A DNA stretch of 21,000 bases. It comes from an archaeon. GTDB lineage: Archaea > Asgardarchaeota > Hermodarchaeia > Hermodarchaeales > Hermodarchaeaceae. The stretch is from contig JABXGV010000331.1 of NCBI GenBank assembly GCA_016550485.1, positions 1-21,000 on the forward strand. The letters are read 5' to 3'. Below the pieces are notes generated by a model. It was given only the letters and a program-made list of their open reading frames with translations, had not been told where the DNA came from and did no database searches. Every line of letters starts with the position of its first letter. Within the stretch, counting starts at the first letter, position 1. Below are positions 8,087 through 13,543 of the stretch, piece after piece. Both the position numbers and the translations under genes were made by a program.

Positions 8087-9132
8087 ACGTCAAGAACAAC
8101 CTGCGCCTCATAAGGGGCTGTTTGCTTAACTTGACGTATGTTAACGATGCTGATGGCTTTTCTAAACCTAGATAGCACCGTTATAATTTGGTTTTTTTGC
8201 TTCTCCAAGGGATTGTCTTCTGAGGTAATTGTGTAGAGATGAATTATTGCTCCAGCAGGGTTTGCTGCTGCATTTGCTGTATCTAAAAACTGAATTGATT
8301 CATGGGGAAGGTTCATGATAACGCGGTCAAATTGCCCGCTGAGCTGCTCTTCTACAACCTGTCGACAGTCACCCAGTATCGGTATGACTTCACCAGCTAG
8401 TTGGTTTAGCTCGAGGCTTTTCTTTAAACACTTGATAGCATGCTCGTTTATGTCGATTGCGTAAACAGTTACTGGTTGTCGTTTGGCTGCCAGCAAGGCG
8501 AAGGGTCCAACACCAGCGAACATATCGAGAATCATCTCACCAGGCTGAATGAGTTCGACTACACGGTTGTGTTCAGTGGATAGCCGGGGGCTGAAGTAGG
8601 TGTTGGCGACATCCACTGCAATCCGGATTCCGTATTCAACATGCACAGTGTGCGTGCGTAATTCGCCTGCTATGTGATTTAGCGCGCGAAGACGATGGGG
8701 TCCAGCTATGTTTCCAGCTTTTGAGTAAACTGCTACCACATTATTATGTAATAACAGAATAGCTTGACCAATCTCTTGTGCAAACGGTGTTAGCTCCTCA
8801 TCTAGTTCAACGATAGCAATGTCTCCAATAACATCAAGGGAGTGGGGTATCTTTGGTAAGAATTGCGCTGGGATGTGATCCTGTAAGATTTCGGTAAGGT
8901 TTGTGGGCCTATGTTTCTGAGGTGTTAATTCCCTCTGAACAAGTGTCAAAGATGTCGTTTGGCGTTGAAGCCTAGAAAGCATCGAGTCATCTATTGTGAA
9001 ACGTATGGGTAAGAAAAGCTTCTGACCTTCGCTCGTAATCGGATAGTCAGAATCTAGCAGGTCCAAATCTATTAGAAGTAAGCGTAGCTTCTCACCAAAA
9101 CTACGTTCGACTTGTATGCAAACCTTCTTCAT
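8050..9132 (-). CDS. trm5: tRNA (guanine-37-N1)-methyltransferase, Trm5
   Basis: Makes m1G37 next to the anticodon, which prevents +1 frameshifting; in archaea it can also start wyosine synthesis on tRNA-Phe. The 360 residues contain an N-terminal D1-like domain (about 1-70), the D2 segment HSLDVIGDIAIVELDEEL (97-114), a linker with GPHRLRALNHIAGE, the YFSPRLSTEHNRV motif (179-191) that contains the family's catalytic Glu, the SAM motif ILDMFAGVGPFALLAAK (201-217), and NLPHESI (274-280) in place of the NPPP-type motif. The start ATG is 15 nt downstream of the sepF stop, so the two are very likely cotranscribed. A substrate candidate, tRNA-Phe(GAA) with G37, lies in this window. Confidence 0.93.
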   Translation of the reverse strand: MKKVCIQVERSFGEKLRLLLIDLDLLDSDYPITSEGQKLFLPIRFTIDDSMLSRLQRQTTSLTLVQRELTPQKHRPTNLTEILQDHIPAQFLPKIPHSLDVIGDIAIVELDEELTPFAQEIGQAILLLHNNVVAVYSKAGNIAGPHRLRALNHIAGELRTHTVHVEYGIRIAVDVANTYFSPRLSTEHNRVVELIQPGEMILDMFAGVGPFALLAAKRQPVTVYAIDINEHAIKCLKKSLELNQLAGEVIPILGDCRQVVEEQLSGQFDRVIMNLPHESIQFLDTANAAANPAGAIIHLYTITSEDNPLEKQKNQIITVLSRFRKAISIVNIRQVKQTAPYEAQVVLDVQIEGTKTTMTT

Positions 9133-9147
9133 TTACGGTCGTTCCGT

Positions 9148-9528
9148 TCAACCATCACCCGGTGACTGATGGCTTGTGGCTACCCCTTGAGAGTTTCTTC
9201 GGATTCTAACGGCAGTAGGTGTGAGAAGTATGTAGCGTTTTCCAAGTTGCCCGATATCTCCGCCGACACGATAACACACAGCACGTAACTGATCCACGGC
9301 ACGCTTTAGCTGCGTCATAAGATCCGAAGCCCCTTTCGCCAACGGCTCAATATCCAAGATAACCACATTTCCTCTCCTAACCTCCTCAGAAATAGGTGTA
9401 ACATCAGCCAAGCTTGAAAGCTCCTTGTATACTATATACATCTGTGGCTGTACTCTACCATCAACTGTTGACGTTACACCCTCCTGCAATGCAGTATCAT
9501 TCTTTCTTTTCCGACGGAAAAATCCCAT
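9148..9528 (-). CDS. sepF: Archaeal SepF-like cell division protein
   Basis: Membrane anchor of the FtsZ ring in FtsZ-dividing archaea. A 126-residue protein starting MGFFRRKRK, an N-terminus typical of SepF, whose short amphipathic helix binds the membrane; basic residues are prominent here. A linker of about 25 residues precedes the SepF domain, from MYIVYKELSSLADVTPI through GNVVILDIEPLAK to GGDIGQLGKRYILLTPTAVRI. The ATG at 9528 has GGAGG 8 nt upstream; the frame stays open to 9627, but the extra 33 residues lack family similarity and would overlap the upstream gene. It lies between the MCT-1-like PUA gene (63 nt upstream) and trm5 (15 nt downstream). No ftsZ is in the window. Confidence 0.88.
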   Translation of the reverse strand: MGFFRRKRKNDTALQEGVTSTVDGRVQPQMYIVYKELSSLADVTPISEEVRRGNVVILDIEPLAKGASDLMTQLKRAVDQLRAVCYRVGGDIGQLGKRYILLTPTAVRIRRNSQGVATSHQSPGDG

Positions 9529-9590
9529 GACGAGGTCCTCCAAATCAACGAAGCAACAAACGAAGCCTTCCCTGAAAAACCTTCGCCCTT

Positions 9591-10106
9591 TCACGTAGAC
9601 AAGCTTTTCATAAGGTCCCAGAGCCAATCCCCAACATACATAATTACAGTAACAGCGCGCCCTTTCGACTTTGTACTCATCTTATCTGCTCCAAAGATGG
9701 CTCGACCAACAGCGAGAGGTGTCTGGCTCTTCTGATCAACTACAACAACGATATCGCCTTCTGTTATCGAGTCATCAGCCGCTACAATGCCTGGTCCCAT
9801 CACATCAGCACCGTTCGCAATATGTGGTACAGCGCCCATATCTACTACAATTTTGGGTAAGGTTACAACACCATCTAGAAGTGCATGTAGTGAGGGGTAT
9901 GTAGTTTCCTTGGTGCGTACGAGCCAAAGTCTCTCATCGATTAGGTATAATTCCGTTCTGTTCTCGAGAACCACAAGCTCGACTGGTGTTTTCCCAACAC
10001 TGGAACTGGTTAAATCACGGTGCAACAACGTGGGGGTAGCTTCGAGTTGTTGAACTAATGCCCGTTTCTCTTTAGTGCGTAGTTGATATCGATGTTTTAC
10101 TCGCAT
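9591..10106 (-). CDS. MCT-1/Tma20-like PUA-domain RNA-binding protein
   Basis: About 171 residues. An N-terminal domain (~1-80) starts MRVKHRYQLRTKEKRALVQQL, and a C-terminal PUA domain runs from VVDMGAVPHIANGADVMGPG (about 90-109) through DIVVVVDQ and PLAVGRAIFGADKMSTKSKG to a YVGDWLWDL end. This order and these motifs match eukaryotic MCT-1/Tma20, which with DENR recycles 40S subunits and removes deacylated tRNA; archaeal homologues are usually annotated only as PUA proteins, so a ribosome or tRNA role is inferred. The start is the ATG at 10106, with a TTG just before it; no clear SD is seen. First gene of a minus-strand run with sepF and trm5, and divergent from lsm. Confidence 0.87.
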   Translation of the reverse strand: MRVKHRYQLRTKEKRALVQQLEATPTLLHRDLTSSSVGKTPVELVVLENRTELYLIDERLWLVRTKETTYPSLHALLDGVVTLPKIVVDMGAVPHIANGADVMGPGIVAADDSITEGDIVVVVDQKSQTPLAVGRAIFGADKMSTKSKGRAVTVIMYVGDWLWDLMKSLST

Positions 10107-10196
10107 CAAGAAACACCATTAGTGCACTTCAACTGCAGTGTAGGATTGCTTTTTGGTGTTTCCCACATATTCTACAACTGCGAGTTTTACACAACG

Positions 10197-10205
10197 TTTT
10201 TAAAG
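10197..10205 (+). promoter_or_regulatory. TATA-like box for lsm-rpl37e
   Basis: TTTTTAAAG lies about 49 nt before the lsm start, which would leave a leader of roughly 24 nt carrying the SD GGAG at 10239-10241 region. Confidence 0.45.
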
Positions 10206-10249
10206 TCTCTTAAGGATGCCTTGACGATTACCAGATAGGAGCCTTTCAC

Positions 10250-10510
10250 TTGGCAGAAACCGGACAAAGACCAATGGATTTGCTTAGCAAGTCGCTCAAC
10301 GCTCAAGTTCTAGTCAAGCTGAAGGGGGAGCGTAAACTTCGCGGACGCCTACGAGGTTATGACCAACATCTTAACCTAATACTTGAGCAAGCAGAAGACC
10401 TCACCGACGGTGAACCTCAACAACTTGGCACAGTCATACTCCGCGGCGATAATGTCATACTCCTCTCGCCCTCATCAAAGACCCCACCACGGAAGCCAAA
10501 AGGGAAGTAA
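10250..10510 (+). CDS. lsm: Lsm/Sm-like archaeal RNA-binding protein
   Basis: An 86-residue Sm-fold protein of the kind that forms a heptameric ring binding U-rich RNA. Sm1 is seen in NAQVLVKLKGERKLRGRLRGYDQHLNLILEQA, cited here only by its key residues: the conserved Gly of LRGRLRGYDQHLNL and the Asp/Asn RNA-contact pair. Sm2 is the late ILRGDNVILLSP. The start is the TTG at 10250, with GGAG about 8 nt upstream; the next in-frame ATG at 10274 would still retain the fold. The rpl37e gene follows 5 nt after its stop. This lsm-rpl37e pairing is a common archaeal operon, consistent with a role in RNA metabolism coupled to ribosome synthesis. Confidence 0.95.
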   Translation: MAETGQRPMDLLSKSLNAQVLVKLKGERKLRGRLRGYDQHLNLILEQAEDLTDGEPQQLGTVILRGDNVILLSPSSKTPPRKPKGK

Positions 10511-10515
10511 TCGAC

Positions 10516-10701
10516 ATGGGTAAGGGTACGCCTTCAAAAGGCAAACACAACAAGAAAACTCACATCCGCTGCCGACGCTGCGGACGCCGTTCATATCATG
10601 TCCGCAAGAAGAGGTGCGCTGCCTGCGGCTTCGGGAAATCTGCAAAAATCACCAGGTACAATTGGCAAACAAAAACCGTTACCCGCACCCGCCTCGTTTA
10701 A
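10516..10701 (+). CDS. rpl37e: Ribosomal protein eL37
   Basis: A 61-residue, very basic zinc-ribbon protein of the large ribosomal subunit. It begins GKGTPSKGKHNKKTHIRCRR, the family hallmark; the four zinc ligands are Cys 19, Cys 22, Cys 34 and Cys 37 (two CxxC pairs), and YNW follows as in archaeal and eukaryotic eL37. Full length for the family. The ATG is 5 nt after the lsm stop, so the two are translationally coupled or at least cotranscribed. tRNA-Ala begins 20 nt after the stop. Confidence 0.97.
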   Translation: MGKGTPSKGKHNKKTHIRCRRCGRRSYHVRKKRCAACGFGKSAKITRYNWQTKTVTRTRLV

Positions 10702-10721
10702 AATCTCCAAATACTTCTACT

Positions 10722-10828
<107 letters not shown>

Positions 10829-10911
10829 CTTTCTTCTCCTAATTGAAACGGAAAAAACATTAATACCCTATCCTACTATGCGATGCTCATTACGTCCAAT
10901 GAGGGCTCGTC

Positions 10912-11379
10912 ATGTCAGTAACATATTATTGGAAAACATCTGAAGGGCTGACATACATTTTCACCATTCTAGGATTGTGTGGGCTTGTTCAGTTGGTGCT
11001 GTCGTATATGGCTGCGAGTATTTTGTACATCGCCTCACCAATTGTGCTAACCTTGGTGCCACTAGGTGTGGTCCTAGTCCAAGTCTGCGCCTCCGTCCTT
11101 CTCGCTGAAACCATCTCCTCTTTTCGTACATCTCGACGCAGGCAAACACAAGCTTCCACTCCAGGTCCCGGGCTTCAGTTTCTCAGAGGTTTCGCAACCA
11201 TCTTTGTAGCCGCCGCCCTCGTCCTCGGCATCTGGGGTCTTGTATACACATTATGGTTCTTCGCTACTCCAATCACTCAACCCCCCTATCTGATAAAGTA
11301 CATACTCGGAAACACCAGTGGCGCGATTATCGCCCTCACTTTGGTTATCGTCGTTGAGTGGCTATTCAAACGAAACTGA
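10912..11379 (+). CDS. Small integral membrane protein, function unknown
   Basis: A 155-residue protein with four hydrophobic segments, at about 12-39, 40-65, 93-118 and 136-152. A basic, polar loop (TSRRRQTQ, ~73-80) lies between segments 2 and 3 and is probably cytoplasmic. There is no cleavable signal peptide, no Cys pair and no charged residues inside the membrane spans that would suggest transport or redox chemistry. I do not recognise the family. The start ATG has GAGGG 7 nt upstream, good support for a real gene. It stands alone between tRNA-Ala and the convergent tRNA-Phe. Confidence 0.75.
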   Translation: MSVTYYWKTSEGLTYIFTILGLCGLVQLVLSYMAASILYIASPIVLTLVPLGVVLVQVCASVLLAETISSFRTSRRRQTQASTPGPGLQFLRGFATIFVAAALVLGIWGLVYTLWFFATPITQPPYLIKYILGNTSGAIIALTLVIVVEWLFKRN

Positions 11380-11405
11380 GTATTCAACAATAGTAGTAGA
11401 AAGAG

Positions 11406-11515
11406 TGGTGCCGACGGCCGGACTTGAACCAGCGACAACGGGATCTTCAGTCCCGCGCTCTCGGGTTTAAGCGTTGATTAATATCAAAGCTACTCCCGGG
11501 CTAAGCTACGTCGGC
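11406..11515 (-). tRNA. tRNA-Phe(GAA) with a 33-nt intron in the D-loop
   Basis: Read on the minus strand: acceptor GCCGACG/CGTCGGC, A73 and encoded CCA. Anticodon arm CGGGA-CTGAAGA-TCCCG gives anticodon GAA with G37. Variable loop TTGTC; T-arm GCTGG-TTCAAGT-CCGGC. The D-arm only closes (GCTT with GAGC, one T-G pair) if 33 nt at about 11461-11493 are removed, leaving the loop AGCCCGGGA. The intron has its own hairpin (TTGAT-ATTA-ATCAA), and exon CGGG pairs with intron CCCG. A TTTAAG box lies 31 nt upstream. G37 fits the Trm5 product encoded nearby. Confidence 0.9.
11461..11493 (-). other. Non-canonical D-loop intron of tRNA-Phe
   Basis: 33 nt; the exact cut is ambiguous by 1-2 nt because the flanks share GAG/AGA bases, but every choice gives the same mature RNA. 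The BHB is relaxed: the 5' bulge AGT faces a 4-nt TAAA, rather than zero unpaired bases. Confidence 0.75.
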
Positions 11516-11540
11516 ACTCGGCATGATTCAGTCCCGCATT

Positions 11541-11550
11541 GATTTAAGAG
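11541..11550 (-). promoter_or_regulatory. TATA-like box for tRNA-Phe
   Basis: CTCTTAAATC on the minus strand, centred about 31 nt before the tRNA 5' end. Similar TTAAG/TTTAAG boxes sit at the same distance before the Val and Gly(UCC) genes. Confidence 0.5.
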
Positions 11551-11622
11551 TTTTCCCTTTCACAGTTCTTAATCTAAACCTGATTAAATGGGTTGATGAT
11601 ATTTCTCAGCCAAGTAGTGAAG

Positions 11623-11627
11623 AAAAA
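11623..11627 (-). terminator. T-run after tRNA-Val
   Basis: Five Ts on the minus strand, about 10 nt past the CCA end of tRNA-Val; a typical archaeal intrinsic termination signal, weak in length. Confidence 0.3.
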
Positions 11628-11636
11628 CAGAAGAGG

Positions 11637-11742
11637 TGGTGGGCCGGGAGCGATTTGAACGCTCGACCTCCGCCGTGTCAGGGCGACGTCATAGCCCTCT
11701 AGTCAGAGAAGTGTTCTTCTCTGATAACTAGACTACCGGCCC
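11637..11742 (-). tRNA. tRNA-Val(GAC) with a 29-nt intron in the D-loop
   Basis: Minus strand: acceptor GGGCCGG/CCGGCCC, A73 and encoded CCA. Anticodon arm TCGCC-CTGACAC-GGCGG gives anticodon GAC. Variable loop AGGTC; T-arm GAGCG-TTCAAAT-CGCTC. The D-arm is interrupted at 11697-11725. Removing these 29 nt gives GTCT-AGTTGGCTA-TGAC, a standard Val-type D-arm. The BHB is textbook: TAGT/GCTA outer helix, 3' bulge AGG, CTAG/CTAG central helix, 5' bulge TTA, then a perfect 9-bp intron stem (TCAGAGAAG/CTTCTCTGA) with loop AACA. A CTTAAG box lies about 32 nt upstream. Confidence 0.93.
11697..11725 (-). other. Non-canonical D-loop intron of tRNA-Val
   Basis: 29 nt, bounded by 3-nt bulges TTA (5') and AGG (3') with a 4-bp CTAG/CTAG helix between; cutting after the second bulge base restores D-loop AGTTGGCTA. 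Confidence 0.88.
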
Positions 11743-11770
11743 TAGGTTGTGGCTGTTGCCAAGCTGGTGT

Positions 11771-11777
11771 CTTAAGT
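11771..11777 (-). promoter_or_regulatory. TATA-like box for tRNA-Val
   Basis: ACTTAAG on the minus strand, centred about 32 nt before the tRNA 5' end. Confidence 0.4.
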
Positions 11778-11802
11778 TTTTCCTATTGTTGTAAGATGTT
11801 GT

Positions 11803-12195
11803 TCAACGTAGTGTTTTAACCCATAATTCTCGGATTGAGGGGGGAGATGGATTGCCTTGGATAGCTTGGAGGTCGGTTTCCAGATTTTCAATTAGGGCAG
11901 CTAACTGTTGACCTGTTTTCCTAACACGTGTCTCCCAATCCTTGGCGTCATAAGGGGTCCAAGGGAATTGAATTGTATGGGTGAGGATGAAGGGAAGCTG
12001 ATCTATGCTAACACCGAATGCCAATATTCTGAGTGCTTTGAGGTGCTGGACTGGTTCCATGAAGTTCTCTGCTAATGGTGTATCATAGTATTGTGTTTCG
12101 AAGGTGACTAGTTGGGCTCGTTTCGCGTAAAGACGAAACAGTTGGTAGTCGTGGATAGCTATGGGTTGGAGTTGGCCTGGCTCGTTTGTTTTCAT
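11803..12195 (-). CDS. Hypothetical protein, 130 residues
   Basis: I do not recognise this protein. It is soluble-looking and mixed in charge, with a Trp-rich C-terminal half (FPWTPYDAKDWETR, then helical LAALIENLETDLQAI) and no Cys. A coding role is supported by an AGAGGA SD about 8 nt before the ATG at 12195, by the long undisturbed frame, and by a stop just before the tRNA-Val promoter region. It sits alone among tRNA genes, so context gives no hint of function. A lineage-restricted gene is likely. Confidence 0.6.
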   Translation of the reverse strand: MKTNEPGQLQPIAIHDYQLFRLYAKRAQLVTFETQYYDTPLAENFMEPVQHLKALRILAFGVSIDQLPFILTHTIQFPWTPYDAKDWETRVRKTGQQLAALIENLETDLQAIQGNPSPPSIRELWVKTLR

Positions 12196-12296
12196 GCTAT
12201 CGTTCCTCTAGCCACGCGGACCCTCCAACCCCCTTGTTTCCACTGGAGGCTCCACGTGCTTTTTCGGATGCAGGAGCGTAATCTTCATTACAAATC

Positions 12297-12350
12297 TATA
12301 TGTATAGATAGTAATATAAATATTTTACTATTGAGCTAATAATATGGATT
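12297..12350. promoter_or_regulatory. AT-rich promoter-like segment
   Basis: A 50-nt run of almost pure A/T (for example AGTAATATAAATATTTTACT near 12309-12328) inside the longest non-coding stretch of the window. It could serve the minus-strand ORF starting at 12195, about 100 nt away, or an unannotated small RNA on the plus strand. Nothing else is recognised between 12196 and 12465 apart from the candidate below. Confidence 0.35.
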
Positions 12351-12358
12351 CGACAATC

Positions 12359-12416
12359 GCTGATGAAATTCGTATGCATGCTGTTGATTTCACTAAAAAC
12401 ACGAACAGAAGCTGAA
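12359..12416 (+). ncRNA. Possible C/D-box small RNA (weak)
   Basis: A C-box-like GCTGATGA at 12359-12366 and a D-box CTGA at 12412-12415 are about 50 nt apart, the usual size of archaeal C/D sRNAs, with a C'-like GTTGATT between. There is no clear D' box or terminal stem, and the C box starts with C rather than a purine. An AT-rich promoter-like segment lies just upstream. Chance occurrence is quite possible. Confidence 0.15.
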
Positions 12417-12465
12417 CTCCGAAGAGAAGAATCTAGCTTCCCAGCCGCTCTACTTGATAGAAATA

Positions 12466-12570
12466 TGGTGCGGCCGCCGGGATCTTCGGCGTGACACATG
12501 CTTTGTCCAGCATTCGAACCCGGGACGTCGGCGTGGAAGGCCAAAATCATAACCGCTAGACCACGGCCGC
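12466..12570 (-). tRNA. tRNA-Gly(UCC) with a 30-nt intron in the T-loop
   Basis: Minus strand: acceptor GCGGCCG/CGGCCGC, A73 and encoded CCA. Anticodon arm TTGGC-CTTCCAC-GCCGA gives anticodon TCC. The T-stem CCGGG/CCCGG closes a 37-nt loop instead of 7. Removing 12483-12512 restores TTCGAAT. The BHB is clear: T-stem as outer helix, 3' bulge GAT, central helix TTCG/CGAA, 5' bulge AAT, then an inner helix starting GC/GC. The intron therefore splits the nearly invariant TTCGAAT sequence that forms the internal promoter (B box) in eukaryotes. A TTTAAGG box lies about 31 nt upstream. Confidence 0.93.
12483..12512 (-). other. Non-canonical T-loop intron of tRNA-Gly(UCC)
   Basis: 30 nt, between exon TTCGAA and exon T. 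Both 3-nt bulges (AAT, GAT) and the 4-bp TTCG/CGAA helix are present, and cutting after the second bulge base leaves the consensus T-loop. Confidence 0.88.
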
Positions 12571-12596
12571 TTAAAACGCAACTTATCCTACTACAC

Positions 12597-12604
12597 CTTA
12601 AACC
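12597..12604 (-). promoter_or_regulatory. TATA-like box for tRNA-Gly(UCC)
   Basis: GGTTTAAGG on the minus strand, centred about 31 nt before the tRNA 5' end. Confidence 0.45.
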
Positions 12605-12653
12605 TTTCCGCTAAGGACGCCTAGGTGATAGCCATAATTTCGTAATCGGGAAA

Positions 12654-12663
12654 TTATTTAAAT
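12654..12663 (+). promoter_or_regulatory. TATA-like box for tRNA-Gly(GCC)
   Basis: TTATTTAAAT, centred about 31 nt before the tRNA 5' end at 12690. It could also drive the RNase P subunit gene that begins 21 nt after the tRNA. Confidence 0.55.
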
Positions 12664-12689
12664 GGACATTGCTTGTAACCCTTCTCTGT

Positions 12690-12785
12690 GCGCTGATAAT
12701 CTAGTGGTATGATTCCAGCCTGCCATCGGTGCGAGTCATCGGTAGAACGCTGGGCGCCCGGGTTCGAATCCCGGTCAGCGCACCA
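12690..12785 (+). tRNA. tRNA-Gly(GCC) with a 22-nt anticodon-loop intron
   Basis: Acceptor GCGCTGA/TCAGCGC, A73 and encoded CCA. D-arm ATCT-AGTGGTA-TGAT; T-arm CCGGG-TTCGAAT-CCCGG. The anticodon stem CCAGC (12715-12719) pairs with GCTGG (12749-12753), and anticodon GCC is at 12722-12724. An intron at 12726-12747 lies at the canonical 37/38 site. BHB: central helix CTGC/GTAG, bulges CAT and AAC, inner helix CGGT/ATCG. The mature loop is CTGCCAC. The RNase P Rpp21 gene starts 21 nt downstream with no obvious promoter between. Confidence 0.95.
12726..12747 (+). other. Canonical tRNA-Gly(GCC) intron (37/38)
   Basis: 22 nt, cut after the second base of the 3-nt bulges CAT and AAC on either side of the CTGC/GTAG helix. 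Among the shorter archaeal tRNA introns. Confidence 0.88.
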
Positions 12786-12806
12786 CTCCCCTTCTAATGG
12801 TTTCTA

Positions 12807-13157
12807 ATGGTCTGGCTGAGTGAAGTGGGACGGTTCCACGGAGCAAAGAGGTGGCGCAGGCTAGTTCAGCGGCGACTCAAGTTGTTAATCGAGCTTGCCG
12901 AGGATGTAAAAGAAACAAATCCAGAACTGGCGAAGCATTATGTGCGATTGGTACAGCGTATTGTAAAGCGGACTCGCGTTCGTTTACCAGATGGGTTTCG
13001 TTACAGATTCTGCCGTCGGTGTGCAACGCCATTCCACTTCGGCGTGAACAGCCGGGTTCGTTTACGCCGAGTAGGTAGGTACAGCTCACTTATAGTGACT
13101 TGTTCCTGTGGGCATAGGAGTAAACTTGTTTGGAAACGCAGGATGCGAAGAGAATAG
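12807..13157 (+). CDS. rnp4: RNase P protein component 4 (Rpp21/Rnp4)
   Basis: Protein subunit of the RNase P holoenzyme that removes tRNA 5' leaders; it pairs with Rpp29 on the RNA specificity domain. The 116 residues contain two N-terminal amphipathic helices (about 14-55, with RRLKLLIELAEDVKETNPEL) and a zinc ribbon with Cys 69, Cys 72 (CRRC), Cys 99 and Cys 101 (CSCGHRSK). Length and basic character fit the family. The start is the ATG at 12807; no SD is seen. A tandem TTCTAATGG repeat places a second, out-of-frame ATG 10 nt earlier, which would read a very short frame. First protein gene of the translation cluster, 22 nt before the CRM gene. Confidence 0.93.
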   Translation: MVWLSEVGRFHGAKRWRRLVQRRLKLLIELAEDVKETNPELAKHYVRLVQRIVKRTRVRLPDGFRYRFCRRCATPFHFGVNSRVRLRRVGRYSSLIVTCSCGHRSKLVWKRRMRRE

Positions 13158-13179
13158 GCTTAGAACGAGTGATTGTAGA

Positions 13180-13446
13180 ATGGTAAAGGATAGACGTGAA
13201 CTAGCAAGGGTTTGGGCTGAAGAGAAACCACTTATTCGAATCGGAAAGGCTGGCGTGAACGAACGGGTTGTAGAGGAGATTAAGCGTCAATTGAAGCGTA
13301 AGCCGCTGATAAAGATACGTGTGCTGCCCTCAGCTCTGCTGGATGTTACGTTGAACGAGTTAATAGCCGAATTAGTGGCCCGAACCTCCTGTAGTGCATG
13401 TGGACGGCGTGGACTAGTTGTCGTCTTATCACGAAAGGTTGTATGA
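13180..13446 (+). CDS. YhbY/CRM-domain RNA-binding protein
   Basis: An 88-residue stand-alone CRM (YhbY-like) protein. The fold is shown by IRIGKAGVNERVVEEIKRQL, whose GKAG is the GxxG RNA-binding loop, followed by KIRVLPSALLD and the C-terminal strand GLVVVLSRK. Bacterial YhbY binds pre-50S particles, and plant CRM proteins act in intron splicing; the archaeal protein is presumed to act in ribosome assembly or RNase P-linked RNA processing. The C-terminal CSACG turn adds two Cys. The start is the ATG at 13180; the frame extends upstream to 13108 but overlaps rnp4 and adds no conserved residues. The rnp4-CRM-eS19 order is a recurring archaeal arrangement. Confidence 0.9.
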   Translation: MVKDRRELARVWAEEKPLIRIGKAGVNERVVEEIKRQLKRKPLIKIRVLPSALLDVTLNELIAELVARTSCSACGRRGLVVVLSRKVV

Positions 13447-13466
13447 TTGTGATGAGACCGCGAAAC

Positions 13467-13476
13467 AATTTTATAG
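13467..13476 (+). promoter_or_regulatory. TATA-like box upstream of rps19e
   Basis: AATTTTATAG lies about 73 nt before the GTG start, which would give a leader of ~45 nt containing the AGGGG SD. A second promoter for the eS19-PDCD5-eL39-eL31 segment is plausible. Confidence 0.4.
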
Positions 13477-13543
13477 GGCTCAAGAACTACCGTGAGTCGA
13501 CCTGTCGGTTAATTAGCATTCCGTACACCTAGGGGTCTTAACA

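Noticed and set aside
11406..11742. Split or permuted tRNA genes
   Set aside because: Both halves of each tRNA are in normal order on one strand, separated only by short introns; no permutation or trans-splicing is needed.
12296..12550. 84-residue minus-strand ORF across the tRNA-Gly(UCC) gene
   Set aside because: It is antisense-frame coincidence: it reads through the T-loop intron and most of the tRNA, lacks an SD and resembles no protein.
12466..12570. tRNA-Gly(UCC) as a broken tRNA pseudogene
   Set aside because: All stems are intact and the insertion forms a proper BHB whose removal gives a consensus T-loop, so an intron explains it better than decay.
11380..12800. Integrated element or genomic island at the tRNA cluster
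   Set aside because: No integrase, no repeated tRNA 3' ends beyond shared T-arm sequences, and only one unknown gene; the flanks are ordinary housekeeping genes.
12791..12810. Tandem TTCTAATGG repeat at the rnp4 start as a regulatory uORF
   Set aside because: The first ATG opens an out-of-frame frame of only eight codons; the repeat is just two copies and may be chance.
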